Shown here one piece after another: positions 42,745 to 53,896 of a stretch of 64,000 bases of DNA (position 1 is its first letter; every line of letters begins with the position of its first letter). The translations under genes were made by a program, and so were the position numbers. The DNA is from Sarocladium kiliense (taxonomy: Eukaryota > Ascomycota > Sordariomycetes > Hypocreales > Sarocladiaceae). Where the stretch lies: positions 1,798,001-1,862,000 of the forward strand of contig JAUZTG010000042.1 in NCBI GenBank assembly GCA_030734395.1, written 5' to 3'. The notes beneath the pieces are model-generated. The model saw only the letters and a list, made by a program, of their open reading frames with translations. It had not been told where the DNA came from and made no database searches.

Positions 42745-44956
42745 TATAAAATCCTCAAGCGTTCCATTCCCTTGATGCGTCTTTGTTTACGCCTCGAAAG
42801 AGCGGAGATGAAGGCCCAAAGCCGTTGAAACGACAAAGCGGTCGTTGCCCACGTCAACGAGCCTTCGAAGTTGCGGTCTGCAAGACTTTGTTGTCCAGGG
42901 TCCCACCGTGTTATCGTGAGTTGTGAGCAGGGGTGGAATGGAAGACCAGCTCCCAGCAAATGCACGGTGGAGATGCCCGAATTATGTATGAACGAGTGGC
43001 AGGAAATGTGAAAAGTCGGAGCGAGAGCCCAACCACCAAAGATGGTGCGTTAAGACTTTTGGGATGAAGCGGGTTCTTCAGGAACCAGACGCACAGTAAC
43101 CTCGTGGGGTTGTCTGGCGGAACGCACAATATTGGACGACTGCAGGCGGATACAGGGATGTTCCAGCGGTGAAAGCGAAGTCACGATGGCCCTAGACGTC
43201 GATGGCGTGTGGGTTGGGTTTGTAGCTGCAGCTTGTAGGCGGCTTGGCTTGCGCTAGGATCAAGGCCAAAAGAACCCGGTGCAGCCACTTGAGGCAGAGA
43301 GAAAATCGATGAATAGCCGTCTGTGATGGCAGTGATGAAGGGAAATCTTCCTAGGAGTGAAAGACGGGACAGAGCAAGAGACAGTGCGCTGTGAACGAAT
43401 GGAAAGGATCGGTCCTTGTTCAACGGACTGAGATGAAATGCAACTTTCAGGTGGCGGTGGCCTTATTTTGTAATGGAGCAGACGGACCAGCAGACTGTAG
43501 AATGTATGCCTATGATTTGTGCTGCAGGTTTCTCGATCGAGTCCAGCCGGTATAAAGATGTGCGTTGCGCTGTAGCGAACGGTAGAGAAGTGGAACACGT
43601 GCGCTCTGAACTGGCACTGGAGCGAGTGAAGCAATGCCGATGTCGCTTCACAGCGGGGCCAACGCCTTGAGTGAGTAACAAACTCCACAAAGTCTGTTAT
43701 GGTATGGGTGGTGGTGTTGATTGTGTGTGTGGGGCGAAGCACGACAAATGCTCGCGCGGTGAAGCGACGGCTCCAGGGTCAACGAGATAAGTACGATATG
43801 CTTGAAGAGAAAGGCAAGGTGTTGCATGAGGATGCCGAGTTTATAACCCTGGCGAAACGAGGCTGTCCTTTGCACATGTCAATCTATCAGATGACTTGAA
43901 TGTGCCGTGCGCTTTCACATGTCGGCCAAAGCGGTTAAGCATAAATGATCAGCACCAACCGTCCTAACGCATCATTCCCGACTGAAACCCGAGAGGGGTC
44001 TGTATCCAGCTCGCCATGACTCTCAACTGAACCATAGTGGTCATGGACGAGTGAGGGGAGGCTTTATGGTCAGGTGGAAGTGCTGCCGGGGTACGACCTG
44101 GGCACCGCTAATAAGGCGCTTAGACAGTCTGTGGCGTAGCCAGTCTCGACAAAGTCTTCAGTGAGACCTGCGCTGGGCATTTCCTCATGTGTCCAAGGCA
44201 CGGTATTCGTCATCCCTAGGTTGCAGAGGGCACAGCCAACCTGTGACCCTTCTCGTCCAAACAACGCCCTCCAAGCAATCCGACAAGACTGCCACCGTTG
44301 AGGAGGCTGCATCACGGTCCCTTGACCTGGCCCTTGATGCCCTGAAGCCACCCACCCTCTCGCCTGCAGCAGGGTTCCATCTGCAAACTTGGCATCCTGT
44401 GATGGGTGGTCGACACAAGCGTAAAGGAAGCGCACAGCAAAAGCTTAGCTTCGCGGGCCGCTACCAGATCTCCACTCGGCCCTCATGGGGACTGCATGTG
44501 TCACTAGACCCGTCTCTGTCTCGCCGCTGCGGTCTTTCGTACACGATTGGCAAGGGGAGTTTTTCAGGGGCAGCGTTCCTGTGAACTCTGGATGGCTTGC
44601 TTTCTAGCCAGATTCTGCAGGTGACTCGGCTTAAGGTTTGCTACTGATATGAAGAAGACGCAGCTGCAAACACTGGCTATTACGCATCTTTGAACTACGG
44701 ATGAGAGTTAGTTCAGGTGTCTCGTCCAGAGGCTGGTGTGCCGACAACGGCCGCAATTGTGCATAAGGTGATCACGACACCCGTCTTCCCCGCAGCGAAG
44801 ACATCGTCGGATGCCGATGTGCGGAGACGCGTCTTCGGGCGTTACCCGGCAATTGCGACTGTCTTGGCTTTTGGTGATTCATAGTCCATGATGAGAACTA
44901 AGGATTGTGGTCTCCATAGATTCCATTATTAATGTTGATGCCCGATGGACGAGTCT
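42745..44956. other. 2.2 kb intergenic region, no gene accepted
   Basis: Separates the two catabolic groups. The minus-strand frame 43260..43742 begins with TTG and is low-complexity. Other frames are short. Part of this is likely a long leader/promoter of the 41941 gene. I see no transposon ends or repeats. Confidence 0.45.
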
Positions 44957-47539
44957 CTATGTCCCCGTGAAGCCAGTAAAGGCCTCATCGCTGCCAGCCC
45001 GGAGAAACTCCATCCAACCAGCATCGTTCTCCATCGAGATATCTCCGTTCGCCCACATCATGCCAAAGACGCCGTTGATTTGGGTTTGTGGGCTTTCACC
45101 TACTGGACGGTCGCCTATCCACGTACTTGCAGAAGTGTCCATCTCGGCATCAAGTTGGACTGTAGGCTGTGGGTTGAACGCGGCTGGTAGTGCAACCTCT
45201 TCAAGCTGCTGCCTGTCAAGAAACCTGCCACATAACTCGATGATAGTCTGATGACAGCGAATGGAACTAGTGTTGAAGGGAACCATGGCTGCTATGGTCT
45301 TCAAAGTCATGGCGATCTGCGCACGCCAGTCCGCGCTGAATTCATGAGCCGGATCATTACGAACGCAGATGCAAGGTATAAGAGCAGCCTGAAAGAGGAA
45401 ATATCTGTGTGCTCCTGAGTCAGTCCATCTTGCGACATAGTACGACTCACCCTTCAGCTCTTCACTTACAAGCCATACCATGCCGCCAGCCGATCATGGG
45501 CATTGACACCCCAGAACTTGGCAATCAGGTGTATCGTCGACTTGGCGTCCTCCAAACAGCGCTGGTAAGCTTTGATGCTCGCTTCGTTGGTCTCCTCTCG
45601 TTTCCGTAGGGCTTTCCGAATAACGAAAGGTCGGTACATGATGATCCGAAGGTTTCTGAACGGTCAGCCTTTGCTTGAAAACTAAGGTGGTCTTACTCAC
45701 CGACACCTCCAAGCCATAACCGCCTGAGCAAGGGCGTATTTGGACGGTAGGACGGCTTCTTCCAAAAAGTAGCTGGGGACAGAAGCTTGCCATTTCTCGA
45801 TAGTCTCAGCCTCAAGACGAAGAAGTTGCTCTGCCGTGGGCAGAGGCTTTGAGATGACTCGGTCATAACATTCGTATGTAATCATATGGAAGCGAGCCTG
45901 TGTTGTGACGGCAGAGTATGGCGTGACCTGGCTGCTTTCAGGTGGAACAACCTTGGATGCTGCAGTGAGATCTCGATCTTCAACGTTCAAAGGAAACGCC
46001 ACTTCAACACCTTGATACGGCCAAACATTCGGTCGGCTGAAGGTGATGGATGCACCAACTGATCTGTAAGCATGCTTGGCAAGCAATCATGTAGTAGGGG
46101 CGGCTTACTGTCGAACGCGCATAATGTCCACCACACTCTTCTTCTTATCTCCATGTTCAGGGGCGAAATTGACCAGCCATGAAACTCCTTGTGCAAACCT
46201 AGATCTCATGTGAGCTGATCGAACGATATATCCTGCCGTCGGACTGAGTAACCTACCCAGGCCCATTGCCATTCTCGTTGCAAGACCTAGATAATTGTAT
46301 CCTGAGTTCGGCTTGTCACGTTTTTGTTGATAATTTGAGGCCAAGGTCAGGGCTTGGACCAGAGTTAAGTTCCCTACTTCCAGGTAATTGAAAGTCAACA
46401 TTGACCTTGCCTGCGAGAACAGGGCAAGGTCAAGGGTGTCTGCGGTAGAGGTTGCTGAAGTCCAAACTCCAATTGCAGCAACAACATATGCCAACACAGT
46501 CCAGCAGGGACCGTTGGGTCGTGGAATCACTTCGCTATATTGAGCTCGGAACGTAGGCTCGTGTATTATTGGGTAGCTGACATGATACTTTGAGAAGTAC
46601 GCATCAATCATTGACTCTGCAACGTGCCGGTTCGGGTTTGGCTGCGACGTCAGGGGATATATGTCATGCTGGTCGGTCGTCGATCGTGAAGCCGCTCGTC
46701 GGCGAGCACCCGGCTCCAGCAAACGAAGTAATGCTGCTCCCGAAGCGACGCCTAGGTAGCCAGCTTCTCTCTCACTGACTGTCAATGAGGCCATCCCATC
46801 AGATATTGGGCTTTCCTCTTCCTTGCCTTCTCCAGGTCCCGGCGGGGAGAGTCCATGTTGATATATCGGATCCTTCTCTGACCACTCGAAGTCGTCTTCG
46901 GGAGGACCTTCCAGCATTCTCTGGTTCTCGTTGTCCGCATCCTGAACCTGAACAGAATGAGACGGGCGCGAGGTTGAGGCTGGTGTTCTTGCTTTGACGG
47001 GAATTTGATCGGCTAGGCCAGCATTCCCATGTTGAGGCTCAGTAGCAAAGTTGAACTGCACGCTAGGCGACTGAATCGGCAAGGTAGCTGTCGACGGTAA
47101 TGGACGTTCCCATGATCGAAGATGAGGTGGCACCAATGTGCGCATCTGCCGTAAGAGGGCCTCTGTTCGCTCCAACCGCGTCTCGACTTCCGTCAAGTGT
47201 CTGTTCATCAAGTCAATTCCATTTTTGGCCACATCTTGGATGGCCTGTAAAGAAGTACTCGACCATGGGTCATTGGGCTGAAAGCGACACTTACTTGCGA
47301 GTCAATGGTGTGCGGGCATGTTTCTCATACAGACAGTGCCGCCGATACTTCACACATAAGTCGCATGTGGGTAAAGCGCGATTACACCGGGCCTTGCGCC
47401 TCCGACATTCTTTACAGGCTTGTTCAGAAGCTCCGAAGTCGAGATCGAGGAATGGCTCAGCATATCCTGCACCGCCTAGCTGGGGCAGCTCTGACGAGGC
47501 TGCGTCGGAGCTTGCAGGGTTGACAGATTGCTCCATCAT
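44957..47539 (-). CDS. Zn2Cys6 transcription factor (polyol-cluster regulator candidate), 754 aa
   Basis: Six exons fit: 47539..47295, 47200..46257, 46198..46109, 46058..45707, 45655..45470 and 45404..44957. The zinc cluster is ACKECRRRKARCNRALPTC...CVKYRRHC (C42, C45, C52, C59, C62, C69; CX2CX6CX6CX2CX6C). It is followed by CLYEKHARTPLTRK. Intron 1 (94 nt) is chosen because it joins LTRK to HLTEVETRLERTEALL, the usual linker/coiled-coil dimerisation element. The middle homology region has YHVSYPIIHEPTFRAQY, MEIRRRVWWTLCAFD-IGASITFSRPNVWPY and WRNLRIIMYRPF across three short introns. An acidic, Asn/Met-rich tail ends the protein. It heads a run of sugar-porter and polyol-enzyme genes and is their probable regulator (inference). 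Confidence 0.9.
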
Positions 47540-48026
47540 GCATCATGCGAACAAGTCTGCGAATCCTACGGCGTGGTTGATAGTGAAGGGTCGAGGTTGA
47601 GAGTCGCCCTCTCCCCGGGGTGTCGGCGGCATGGTGTCGTGTGCCCACAACAAAGCTCCTAGTGCCGCCCCGGCGCCTGAGCAATGCGGAGTGAGAGAAG
47701 CTAACATGCAAGTGTACAAGTGCAATCCTCCGATCAATTTGAGGCAATTCCTACGATGTGATCATACGATTGATGACGGTTGGAATAAGGGACAAGAAAA
47801 TCGTGCGCATCACTATTGTGCTACTGAAGAAAAACGAGGGCTATAACGGCAAACAGCAGGGGACTCTACAGTATGTTTAAGGATACCGAAGGAAGCTGTC
47901 AAGAGGAATGAGTCTTATTTGGCTCGGTGGACTACAAGGAGCCCGTGCATGTGAAGGCACAGGACATGAGAGGTCAGAAAGACCTTTGCTCAGGAATTTG
48001 AACGAGAGTAGCTTGATAGCCCTCGT
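47540..48026. other. Intergenic, promoter of the polyol-cluster regulator
   Basis: 487 bp between the regulator start and the 3' end of the sugar porter. No gene seen. Confidence 0.5.
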
Positions 48027-49748
48027 CTATACCTTCTCGTGATGGCTCACTGGCTCCATCGTCTCAGCCAACTTCCCTTCCTGAGCTGCCCTGATCCTCT
48101 CTTCCTGCTCAACGTCTTCTCCATCAAATACGCGAGCAATTTCTTCGAGGCTGTAGCCTTTGGTCTCCGGGAACAGGAAGTATGTAACGAAGAAAAAGAC
48201 CACCAGGAGCACACAGAAGACGATGTAGTACTTCCAGCCAATGTTGTTAAGCCCGATCGGATTAGCGAAGGCGGCAATGATGAGGGAGCCGTAGATTGCG
48301 AAGAGCTCCAGTGCCAAGCCCTTGGATCGCAGAGAGTATGGGAAGATCTCGGTAGGATACCCGAAGAGAAGCCTAGTAAGAAAGTCAGTATGCTATAGAA
48401 GCTAGAAGGATGAGTTCAACTTACGGGGTGTAAGCAATGTCATAGTGGAAGAAATAGGTGAACAAGCAGACCACTACAACAATGCCAGCCTTCTTGTTGC
48501 CGGTCTCAGCATTGACAGCAGAGCATGCCGTCCAGATAACATAAGAGATAAACATGCCGATACCGCTCCAAAGAAATAGGGTACGGCGGCCGAGTCTGTC
48601 CACAAGAAATGCTGCTCCGAGGGCGGCGGCAAAGTTGAAGATCTGCAGCAGTCCATTGATAAGGGTTTGCGTGAAGGTATCAGTGATTCCAACCGAGTCG
48701 AGGACCAGGGTCAAGTAGTAGGACACGACGCCAATACCGTTCCACTGCGCGAAGGCTCCTGTGCAGACAGCAATGAGGGTTCTCTTCCGGTTACCGGGGG
48801 TGCTGACCAACGCTCCCCATCCTGTGGTTTTGGCTAGCTTCTCATTGTGGATGGTTTGGACGATTTCAGCCAACTCGCGGTTAACGAGAGGTGAGTTGAC
48901 GGTATGAGGATCGTGGTACTTCTGTAGAATTGCGGCAGCGTCCCGAGGCCGATCTTGTGCAACAAGCCATCTAGGGGACTCCGGAACCCACTACGTTATC
49001 TAAGTCAGTCTCAAGTTCTCCAAATTTGAGGATAGAGAACTCTCACCTTGTAGAATACAAGTTGGACAAGGGGGAATCCCGCCTGTAACGCCGATGGGAG
49101 TCTCCAAGAGATGGTACTCTCATACGTTTGAGTCCCAAAGGTCATCCAAGAAGCGAGAATTGCCCCCAGATAGTACAGAGTCCAGAATGCGGACGTGTAC
49201 TTGCCACGGTGAGTGGGATAGGCAAGCTCGGCGATGAGCATAGGGGAAGGCTGAACAACGAACATGCCCCCGAAGCCGACAATGATGCGCGAGACCACGA
49301 ACATAGCGTAATTGATTGAGCCAGCCTGGATACCAGCGGCTATGCAGATGATGATGATTCCAGCAAGGATAACGGGCTTCCGGCCGAACTTATCGGAAAG
49401 GGTTCCAACGAAAGGCAAGGCCAGGACTGACCCGATAGACTGCGCCGCGTTGATGAGACCGAGGGTTTCGCCGGTAGGATGATTGAAGTACTCCCTCCAC
49501 TGGTGGAGAGATTGCAAGCCGTTCATCAGCGATCCTGCAGGAGTTAGTCGTATGCCATACCGATATAGAGGAAAACACCCACCGTCATATCCGGAAACAG
49601 AGCTCGACAGAAGAGGGATGCAGAGCAGCAGGTTCAGTCGCAGCAGATGGGGTTGCTGAAACCAGTACTTGTCGGTTTGAGGAAGAACCTCAGCGAGTTC
49701 AGTACCGACGATCTTTGCATCGTTCTCCTTCTGGGTTGATGGACTCAT
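48027..49748 (-). CDS. MFS sugar transporter, lactose/polyol-type porter, 521 aa
   Basis: Twelve-helix sugar:H+ symporter. Exons are 49748..49583, 49534..49047, 48990..48425 and 48372..48027. Intron 1 is 48 nt and stop-free in frame; it is removed because SGYDG-SLMNGLQSL is the conserved helix 1 sequence. Signatures are DKFGRKP between helices 2 and 3, AELAYPTHRGK, PESPRWLVAQDRPRDA after helix 6 (spanning intron 2), QWNGIGVVSYYL in helix 7, DRLGRRTLFLW, GYPTEIFPYSLRSKGLA and PETKGYSLEEIARVF at the end. It lies between the regulator and an SDR on the same strand, so it is the likely uptake step of the local pathway. A TATA-like TATATTA lies about 126 nt upstream, and a CGG-N4-CCG element about 180 nt upstream. 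Confidence 0.93.
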
Positions 49749-49873
49749 CGTGTCAGTCAATTGTCCGGAGGACAAGTTAAGGTGGAAACAGCGGAAGAGG
49801 AGGTTTGTAATGATGGTCAGCCAATCGTCGCTGGTGATGCTGGAATCGACAGCATGAGCAGGAGGCACGCAGA

Positions 49874-49880
49874 TAATATA
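49874..49880 (-). promoter_or_regulatory. TATA-like element of the sugar porter
   Basis: TATATTA on the minus strand, 126-132 nt upstream of the ATG at 49748. Confidence 0.3.
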
Positions 49881-49929
49881 CCCATCTCGAGTAGATAGTG
49901 ACGAAATCAAAACAACAGGCTCTCTGCCC

Positions 49930-49939
49930 CGGAATCCCG
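49930..49939. promoter_or_regulatory. CGG-N4-CCG inverted half-sites in the sugar-porter promoter
   Basis: CGGAATCCCG, two inverted CGG triplets with a four-base spacer, about 180 bp upstream of the porter ATG. Inverted CGG triplets are the normal binding form of dimeric Zn2Cys6 factors such as the one encoded next door. Binding is inferred only. Confidence 0.35.
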
Positions 49940-50358
49940 GCACTGTGGACGCTTCACCACATGTTGTGTGGACCTGGGGAACTTCTCCATGACCTGGGGA
50001 AGTTGGTGCGAGACTGAGGCTAGGACATGGGGGTGGATCTCCGCTTGGTGAGGGTGACTGTCGCCCGGCGCCCTGACTCGTGTAAATGGATGGTGTTTTG
50101 TGTTCATGACGCTTGCTAAGCTAGACGGAATACGATCTTCCCGTCATAATCGTCCTGGCATGCAATTGCCAGGGAAGTATTGGAGCCTAGATGTCTATGT
50201 CAGTGTCAATTGAAGTTGCCCGCTACCATGAAAGGATGTGGTCGAACGAAGGAATGAGACGAAGGAGTGCCCTACGTTGTCCCTCACAGATTGCGATGCA
50301 TTTCTAGACGAGGAGTTTTCATAGGAATTTGTGATATTGGTAGACCAGAGCAATGTTT

Positions 50359-51256
50359 CTATCTAGCAGTGTAACCGCCATCAACAATGAAGTCGGCCCC
50401 TGTGGTATAAGAGCTGGCGTCACTTGCCAGGTACAAGTAGACCCCCTTCAGCTCTCTAGGATCGGCATCACGGCCCAGAGGTGTCAATGAGAACCATTCC
50501 TCCTTCATCTCGAAAGGGCAATCGCCAGAGATGGCTGTGTCAATGTAGCCAGGGCTAACCGAATTGATCCTGCCTCCCCATTTCGCCCATTCCACAGCAA
50601 GGCTCTTCGCAAGGTGAATGCATCCGGCCTTGCAAGCATTGTAACAGCTCTGCTCCTGCGGCACGTTGGCTGCATGACCACTCATGCTCGCCGTAACAAC
50701 TGCAACACCTCGGCCTTGATCACGGAAGACTCGTCCAGCGGCTCGCAGGCAGTAGTACGTGCCGTCAAAGTCGACCGCACGAACATTGTCCCAGTCTTCA
50801 ACGCGGTCGTCGAGACCTCCGGCCTTTGTGGGGATTCCTGCGTTGGCAATGATGATGTCGAGACGCCCGAAATCGGAGACGACCTGAGCGACGGCTGACT
50901 CGACTTGCTTGTTGTCTCGGATATCGACCTGGTAGGTCTGGACCTTGACGCCGAAGTCTCGCACGATCGTCGCAGACAGTTTCGCAGCGCTTTGAGACGA
51001 GTAGTACCACAGTGCCAACTAGACATGATGATGAGCAAAGAGTTGAATAAAAGGGAAGTGAGATGTTGTTACTCACGTTTGCTCCAGCCTCTGCCAGACC
51101 GCGTGCTATCTCGTAGCCAATACCGCCACAGCCGCCGGTAATGATCGCTGTTCTGCCATCAAGTCTCAGCGACTTGAAGACGCTGTCCTCCACAGCTGGG
51201 TTCGGTTTGCGGATAGAAACCCGACCATTGGTGCCGTTGGTGCCGTTAGAAGCCAT
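50359..51256 (-). CDS. Short-chain dehydrogenase/reductase (ketose/polyol reductase type), 279 aa
   Basis: Classical SDR with NAD(P) cofactor. Exon 1 is 51256..51077, the intron is 51076..51019 (GTGAGT...CTAG) and exon 2 is 51018..50359. Motifs are TGGCGGIGYEIA (cofactor glycine loop), D-I-R after the second strand region, NAGI, Ser in VTASMSG, the catalytic YNACK (Tyr and Lys) and SPGYIDTAI. The C-terminus is FIVDGGYTAR, a full-length domain. The N-terminal 30 residues (S/N/G-rich, then SVFKSLRLDGRTAIITGG) match fungal sorbose reductase, mannitol-2-dehydrogenase and L-xylulose reductase relatives. The exact substrate is not fixed. Cluster context suggests ketose-to-polyol interconversion. 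Confidence 0.92.
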
Positions 51257-51693
51257 GACTGTTGGTGAGGTCTAATAGAAGAGCGAGGTAGGCAAATGGG
51301 ATTATCTATGCGAAGTAGCTGTTTAGATGGATATGTGAAGAGCCAGCAAAGGTCAACTGCTATGGCACTGCATCCTTTACGAACGAGTGACGAAAGCACT
51401 TATACAAACATCGTCGCCTTCTACCCCAAGTCCCGCCTCGAATGTGGAGAGATAGCTCGTGTCCGACTCCGTTTCGTCAATATGGGGATGTGACAGGGTC
51501 ACTCAGTCCGCGATGTGACCAGAGCATACACCCCGGCCGTGCCATGGCAGAGCCGGGTGACAGATGCCCTTTGCAGAGTACGCTATCTGCACCGGCTTGT
51601 GAGCAAGGAAATGGAGAGTAGAACATGCAACATAACAATTCAATTCAGGTAGTGATAAGTCTATTGGATGCGTGGGACCTTCCATACCGCCCC
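51257..51693. other. Intergenic, promoter of the first SDR gene
   Basis: 437 bp. Apart from a TATA-like site, nothing distinctive was seen. Confidence 0.5.
51399..51404 (-). promoter_or_regulatory. TATA-like element of the first SDR gene
   Basis: TATAAG on the minus strand, about 143-148 nt upstream of ATG 51256. Confidence 0.3.
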
Positions 51694-52449
51694 TTACACT
51701 TCTATGCTGTGTATCAGTAGGTCCTCGTGACCTTTGCTATGCAGCATCACGAATTCACCATTTGCCATGTCATTCGATTCTGCTCGAGCCAATGCCTTCT
51801 CCATCGTTGGCTCTATCCCAGCTTGCAAATGCCGTAATGCAACTCTTGTCCGTGCCAATGTCGGCTCTATCACAACAAGCCAACGCTCATCCACAGTTTC
51901 GGCGATTCTCGACCATGGCTCCTGGTCGCAAAGAAGATAGTTCCCCTCGATTAAGCACACTTGAGTCTGCGCGTCCACAACTTGACCATCAGCCACAGGA
52001 TCTTTGATCGCGTGGTCAAAGGTTGGGACGGTAACACGACCCCGGCTTGCTTCGGTACGGAGACGGTCGACCAGATCCGCAGTGGCCTCCGCATTGAATG
52101 TCCAGGGCGCCCCACGCCGGGCTAGGGCCTCTTCGGCATTGGGGAGAGAGCGGAGGGTAGAGAGCGGGAGGTGGAAGCCGTCTGCTGAGATATGGGCAAT
52201 CGAGACGGAGGGGTGACAGAGGCGCAGGCGAGAGGCCACCTCCTGTGCGATGGTAGTTTTGCCGCTACCAGGAGGCCCAGCTAGCGCAATAAGGAGGCGA
52301 GGGTGACCATCGGCTTCATGTTGATCCCATTTTGCTTTGATGCGTCCCACAAGGTTGTCGTAGGTTGTATCCATCTTCGCTGGAGAGGGAGTATTCGAGG
52401 TTGTCCGTGGTGAAGCCGAACTTACACGCTCCCTCCAATCCGAGGCCAT
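51694..52449 (-). CDS. P-loop kinase of the uridine-kinase/phosphoribulokinase superfamily, up to 251 aa
   Basis: ATP-dependent small-molecule kinase. The Walker A motif GPPGSGKTT is at about residues 55-63, followed by HISADGFHLP (the Asp of the DxF/H acceptor-site motif of uridine kinase relatives), GAPWTFNA, PTFDHAIKDPV and LIEGNYLLCD (Walker B-like strand). A lid region has ARTRVALRHLQAGIE, near the family's R-x-x-x-R-x-x-x-R/G lid. Fungal members include Yfh7-like proteins, and bacterial relatives are sugar kinases of fructose/polyol operons. The start is uncertain. ATG 52449 abuts a TATA-like sequence. A perfect donor (GTAAGT) after codon 8 could splice 51 nt in frame to ATG 52374, giving a shorter start MDTTYDN. 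It is divergent from the polyol dehydrogenase, which suggests the phosphorylation step of the same pathway (inference). Confidence 0.85.
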   Translation of the reverse strand: MASDWRERVSSASPRTTSNTPSPAKMDTTYDNLVGRIKAKWDQHEADGHPRLLIALAGPPGSGKTTIAQEVASRLRLCHPSVSIAHISADGFHLPLSTLRSLPNAEEALARRGAPWTFNAEATADLVDRLRTEASRGRVTVPTFDHAIKDPVADGQVVDAQTQVCLIEGNYLLCDQEPWSRIAETVDERWLVVIEPTLARTRVALRHLQAGIEPTMEKALARAESNDMANGEFVMLHSKGHEDLLIHSIEV

Positions 52450-52752
52450 ATATCTTTGAAAGGCTCTGGGGCTCTGAGACTATTGTCAGGTCTCACCCCA
52501 ACTGCACTTGAGCTCAAGTGGAGATCTACGTGCGGTCCGTTGTCACCCCAAGTTCTCCTCTTCAAGCACCTCGAGTTGGAGAAAGTGGGTTTTCCCCGCA
52601 CGATGGGTTGCAATTGATGTATAGGTATGTTGGTGAAAGATGTCAAGACCTTTCGGTAGACAGGAAGATCCTGAGGCCAATCGTCAGATTATCTTACTCC
52701 TTCATCATCAACACAAGACAGTCCCTGGCACTTCAGTTTGAGCATCGCCATC
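52450..52752. other. Shared divergent promoter of kinase and polyol dehydrogenase
   Basis: 303 bp between two divergent start codons, with a perfect 16-bp palindrome near the kinase end. A compact bidirectional promoter of this kind usually co-regulates both genes. Confidence 0.6.
52505..52520. promoter_or_regulatory. Perfect 16-bp palindrome CACTTGAGCTCAAGTG
   Basis: Every base pairs with its mirror. It lies 56 bp upstream of the kinase ATG and 233 bp upstream of the dehydrogenase ATG, in the only shared promoter of the cluster. It is a candidate operator for a dimeric regulator. The sequence lacks CGG ends, so if it is used the factor may not be a standard Gal4-type one. Confidence 0.45.
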
Positions 52753-53896
52753 ATGACAGAAATTGTAAGAAATCCTAGGATACTCCGAAGCGCTCCCTTA
52801 CTCACCAATCTAGAACCGAGCATTCGTTCTACAATCCATCCGAAACGTGTCTCTCGAGGAACGTCCGGTCCCAAGTCTCCGTGATGAGCACGATGTTAGA
52901 GTTCACATTGAGCAGACTGGCATCTGTGGCAGCGATGTCCACTACTGGCAGCGTGGGCGCATCGGGGATTTTATTCTTGAAAGCCCCATCGTCCTTGGTC
53001 ACGAGAGCGCTGGAACCATCGTCGAGGTAGGCAGCAAGGTCAAGAACGTCAAGGTTGGCGACCGAGTTGCTATTGAACCTGGTGTTCCTTGCCGGCGATG
53101 CGATCATTGTCGCTCAGGAGCCTACAACCTTTGTGCCGATACTGTATTCGCTGCCACCCCTCCCCATGATGGTACACTTCAAAAGTATTACATCGTGGCT
53201 TCGGACTACGTGTACCCTATCCCAGACCACATGTCTGCTGAAGACGGTGCTCTTGTCGAGCCGGTGGCTGTTGCGGTCCAAATCGGCAAGGTGGCAGAGC
53301 TGAAAGCCGGCCAGACAGTCCTTGTGCTTGGATGTGGTCCGATTGGTGTTCTGTGTCAGGCAGTGGCTAAGGCTGCAGGTGCAAGCAAAGTCATTGGTGT
53401 TGACATTTCTGAGTCTCGAGCGCAGTTCGCTCGAGCGTTCGCAGCCGACGAGGTCTACGTGAACAACACCAAGCCTGCAGAGGGCGAAGATCCCGTTGAT
53501 GCGGCTAGAGCAGTTGGAGAGAAGATTGTTGCAGAATATGGAGTGGGAGAAGGCTTCGATGTCGTGCTGGAGTGCACCGGGGCTGAACCATGCATTCAAG
53601 CTGGCATCTTTGCAGCTAGGAAGGGTGGGATGTACGTTCAAGCTGGAATGGGACGAGAGAACGTCGTATTCCCTATCACCACTGCCTGCATCCGGGCATT
53701 GACTGTCAAGGGCTCTATTCGGTACTCTACTGGATGCTATCCACAGGCTGTGCAGCTTGTGGCAAGCGGCAAGGTTCAGCCACGGAAGTTGATCACTCAT
53801 CGCTTCAAGTTTGAGCAGGCTGAAGAGGCATTTGAGTTGGTTAGGCAAGCAGGAGAGAATACTCTAAAGGTTGTGATCGAGGGCGTTCAGAACTAA
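52753..53896 (+). CDS. Zinc-dependent polyol dehydrogenase (xylitol/sorbitol dehydrogenase type), 364 aa
   Basis: Medium-chain dehydrogenase that oxidises a polyol to a ketose with NAD+. Exon 1 is only four codons (52753..52764, MTEI). The intron is 52765..52813 (GTAAGA...ATCTAG) and exon 2 is 52814..53896. Catalytic zinc ligands are in GICGSDVHYW and GHESAG. The structural zinc lobe is PCRRCDHCRSGAYNLC (four Cys). The coenzyme fold reads VLGCGPIGVL, followed by VIGVDISESR, where the Asp after the second strand favours NAD+ over NADP+. RKLITHRFKFEQAEEAFEL at the end, quoted as RKLITHRF and EQAEEAFEL, is typical of xylitol and sorbitol dehydrogenases. Length matches. It may act on xylitol, sorbitol or L-arabinitol. 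Confidence 0.94.

Larger units (their letters stand above)
49749..50358. other. Intergenic, sugar-porter promoter
   Basis: 610 bp. Contains the CGG-N4-CCG element and TATA-like site listed separately, then the 3' side of the SDR gene. Confidence 0.5.

Noticed and set aside
43260..43742. 160-codon minus-strand frame
   Set aside because: Starts at TTG, composition is that of pyrimidine-rich promoter DNA, no domain seen.
47245..47294. 50-nt intron in the polyol-cluster regulator ending at CTTTACAG
   Set aside because: It leaves the reading frame shifted; the 94-nt intron to 47201 restores frame and gives the standard RTPLTRK-HLTEVE linker.
53114..53848. 244-codon antisense frame inside the polyol dehydrogenase gene
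   Set aside because: Shadow of a well-supported coding exon on the other strand.
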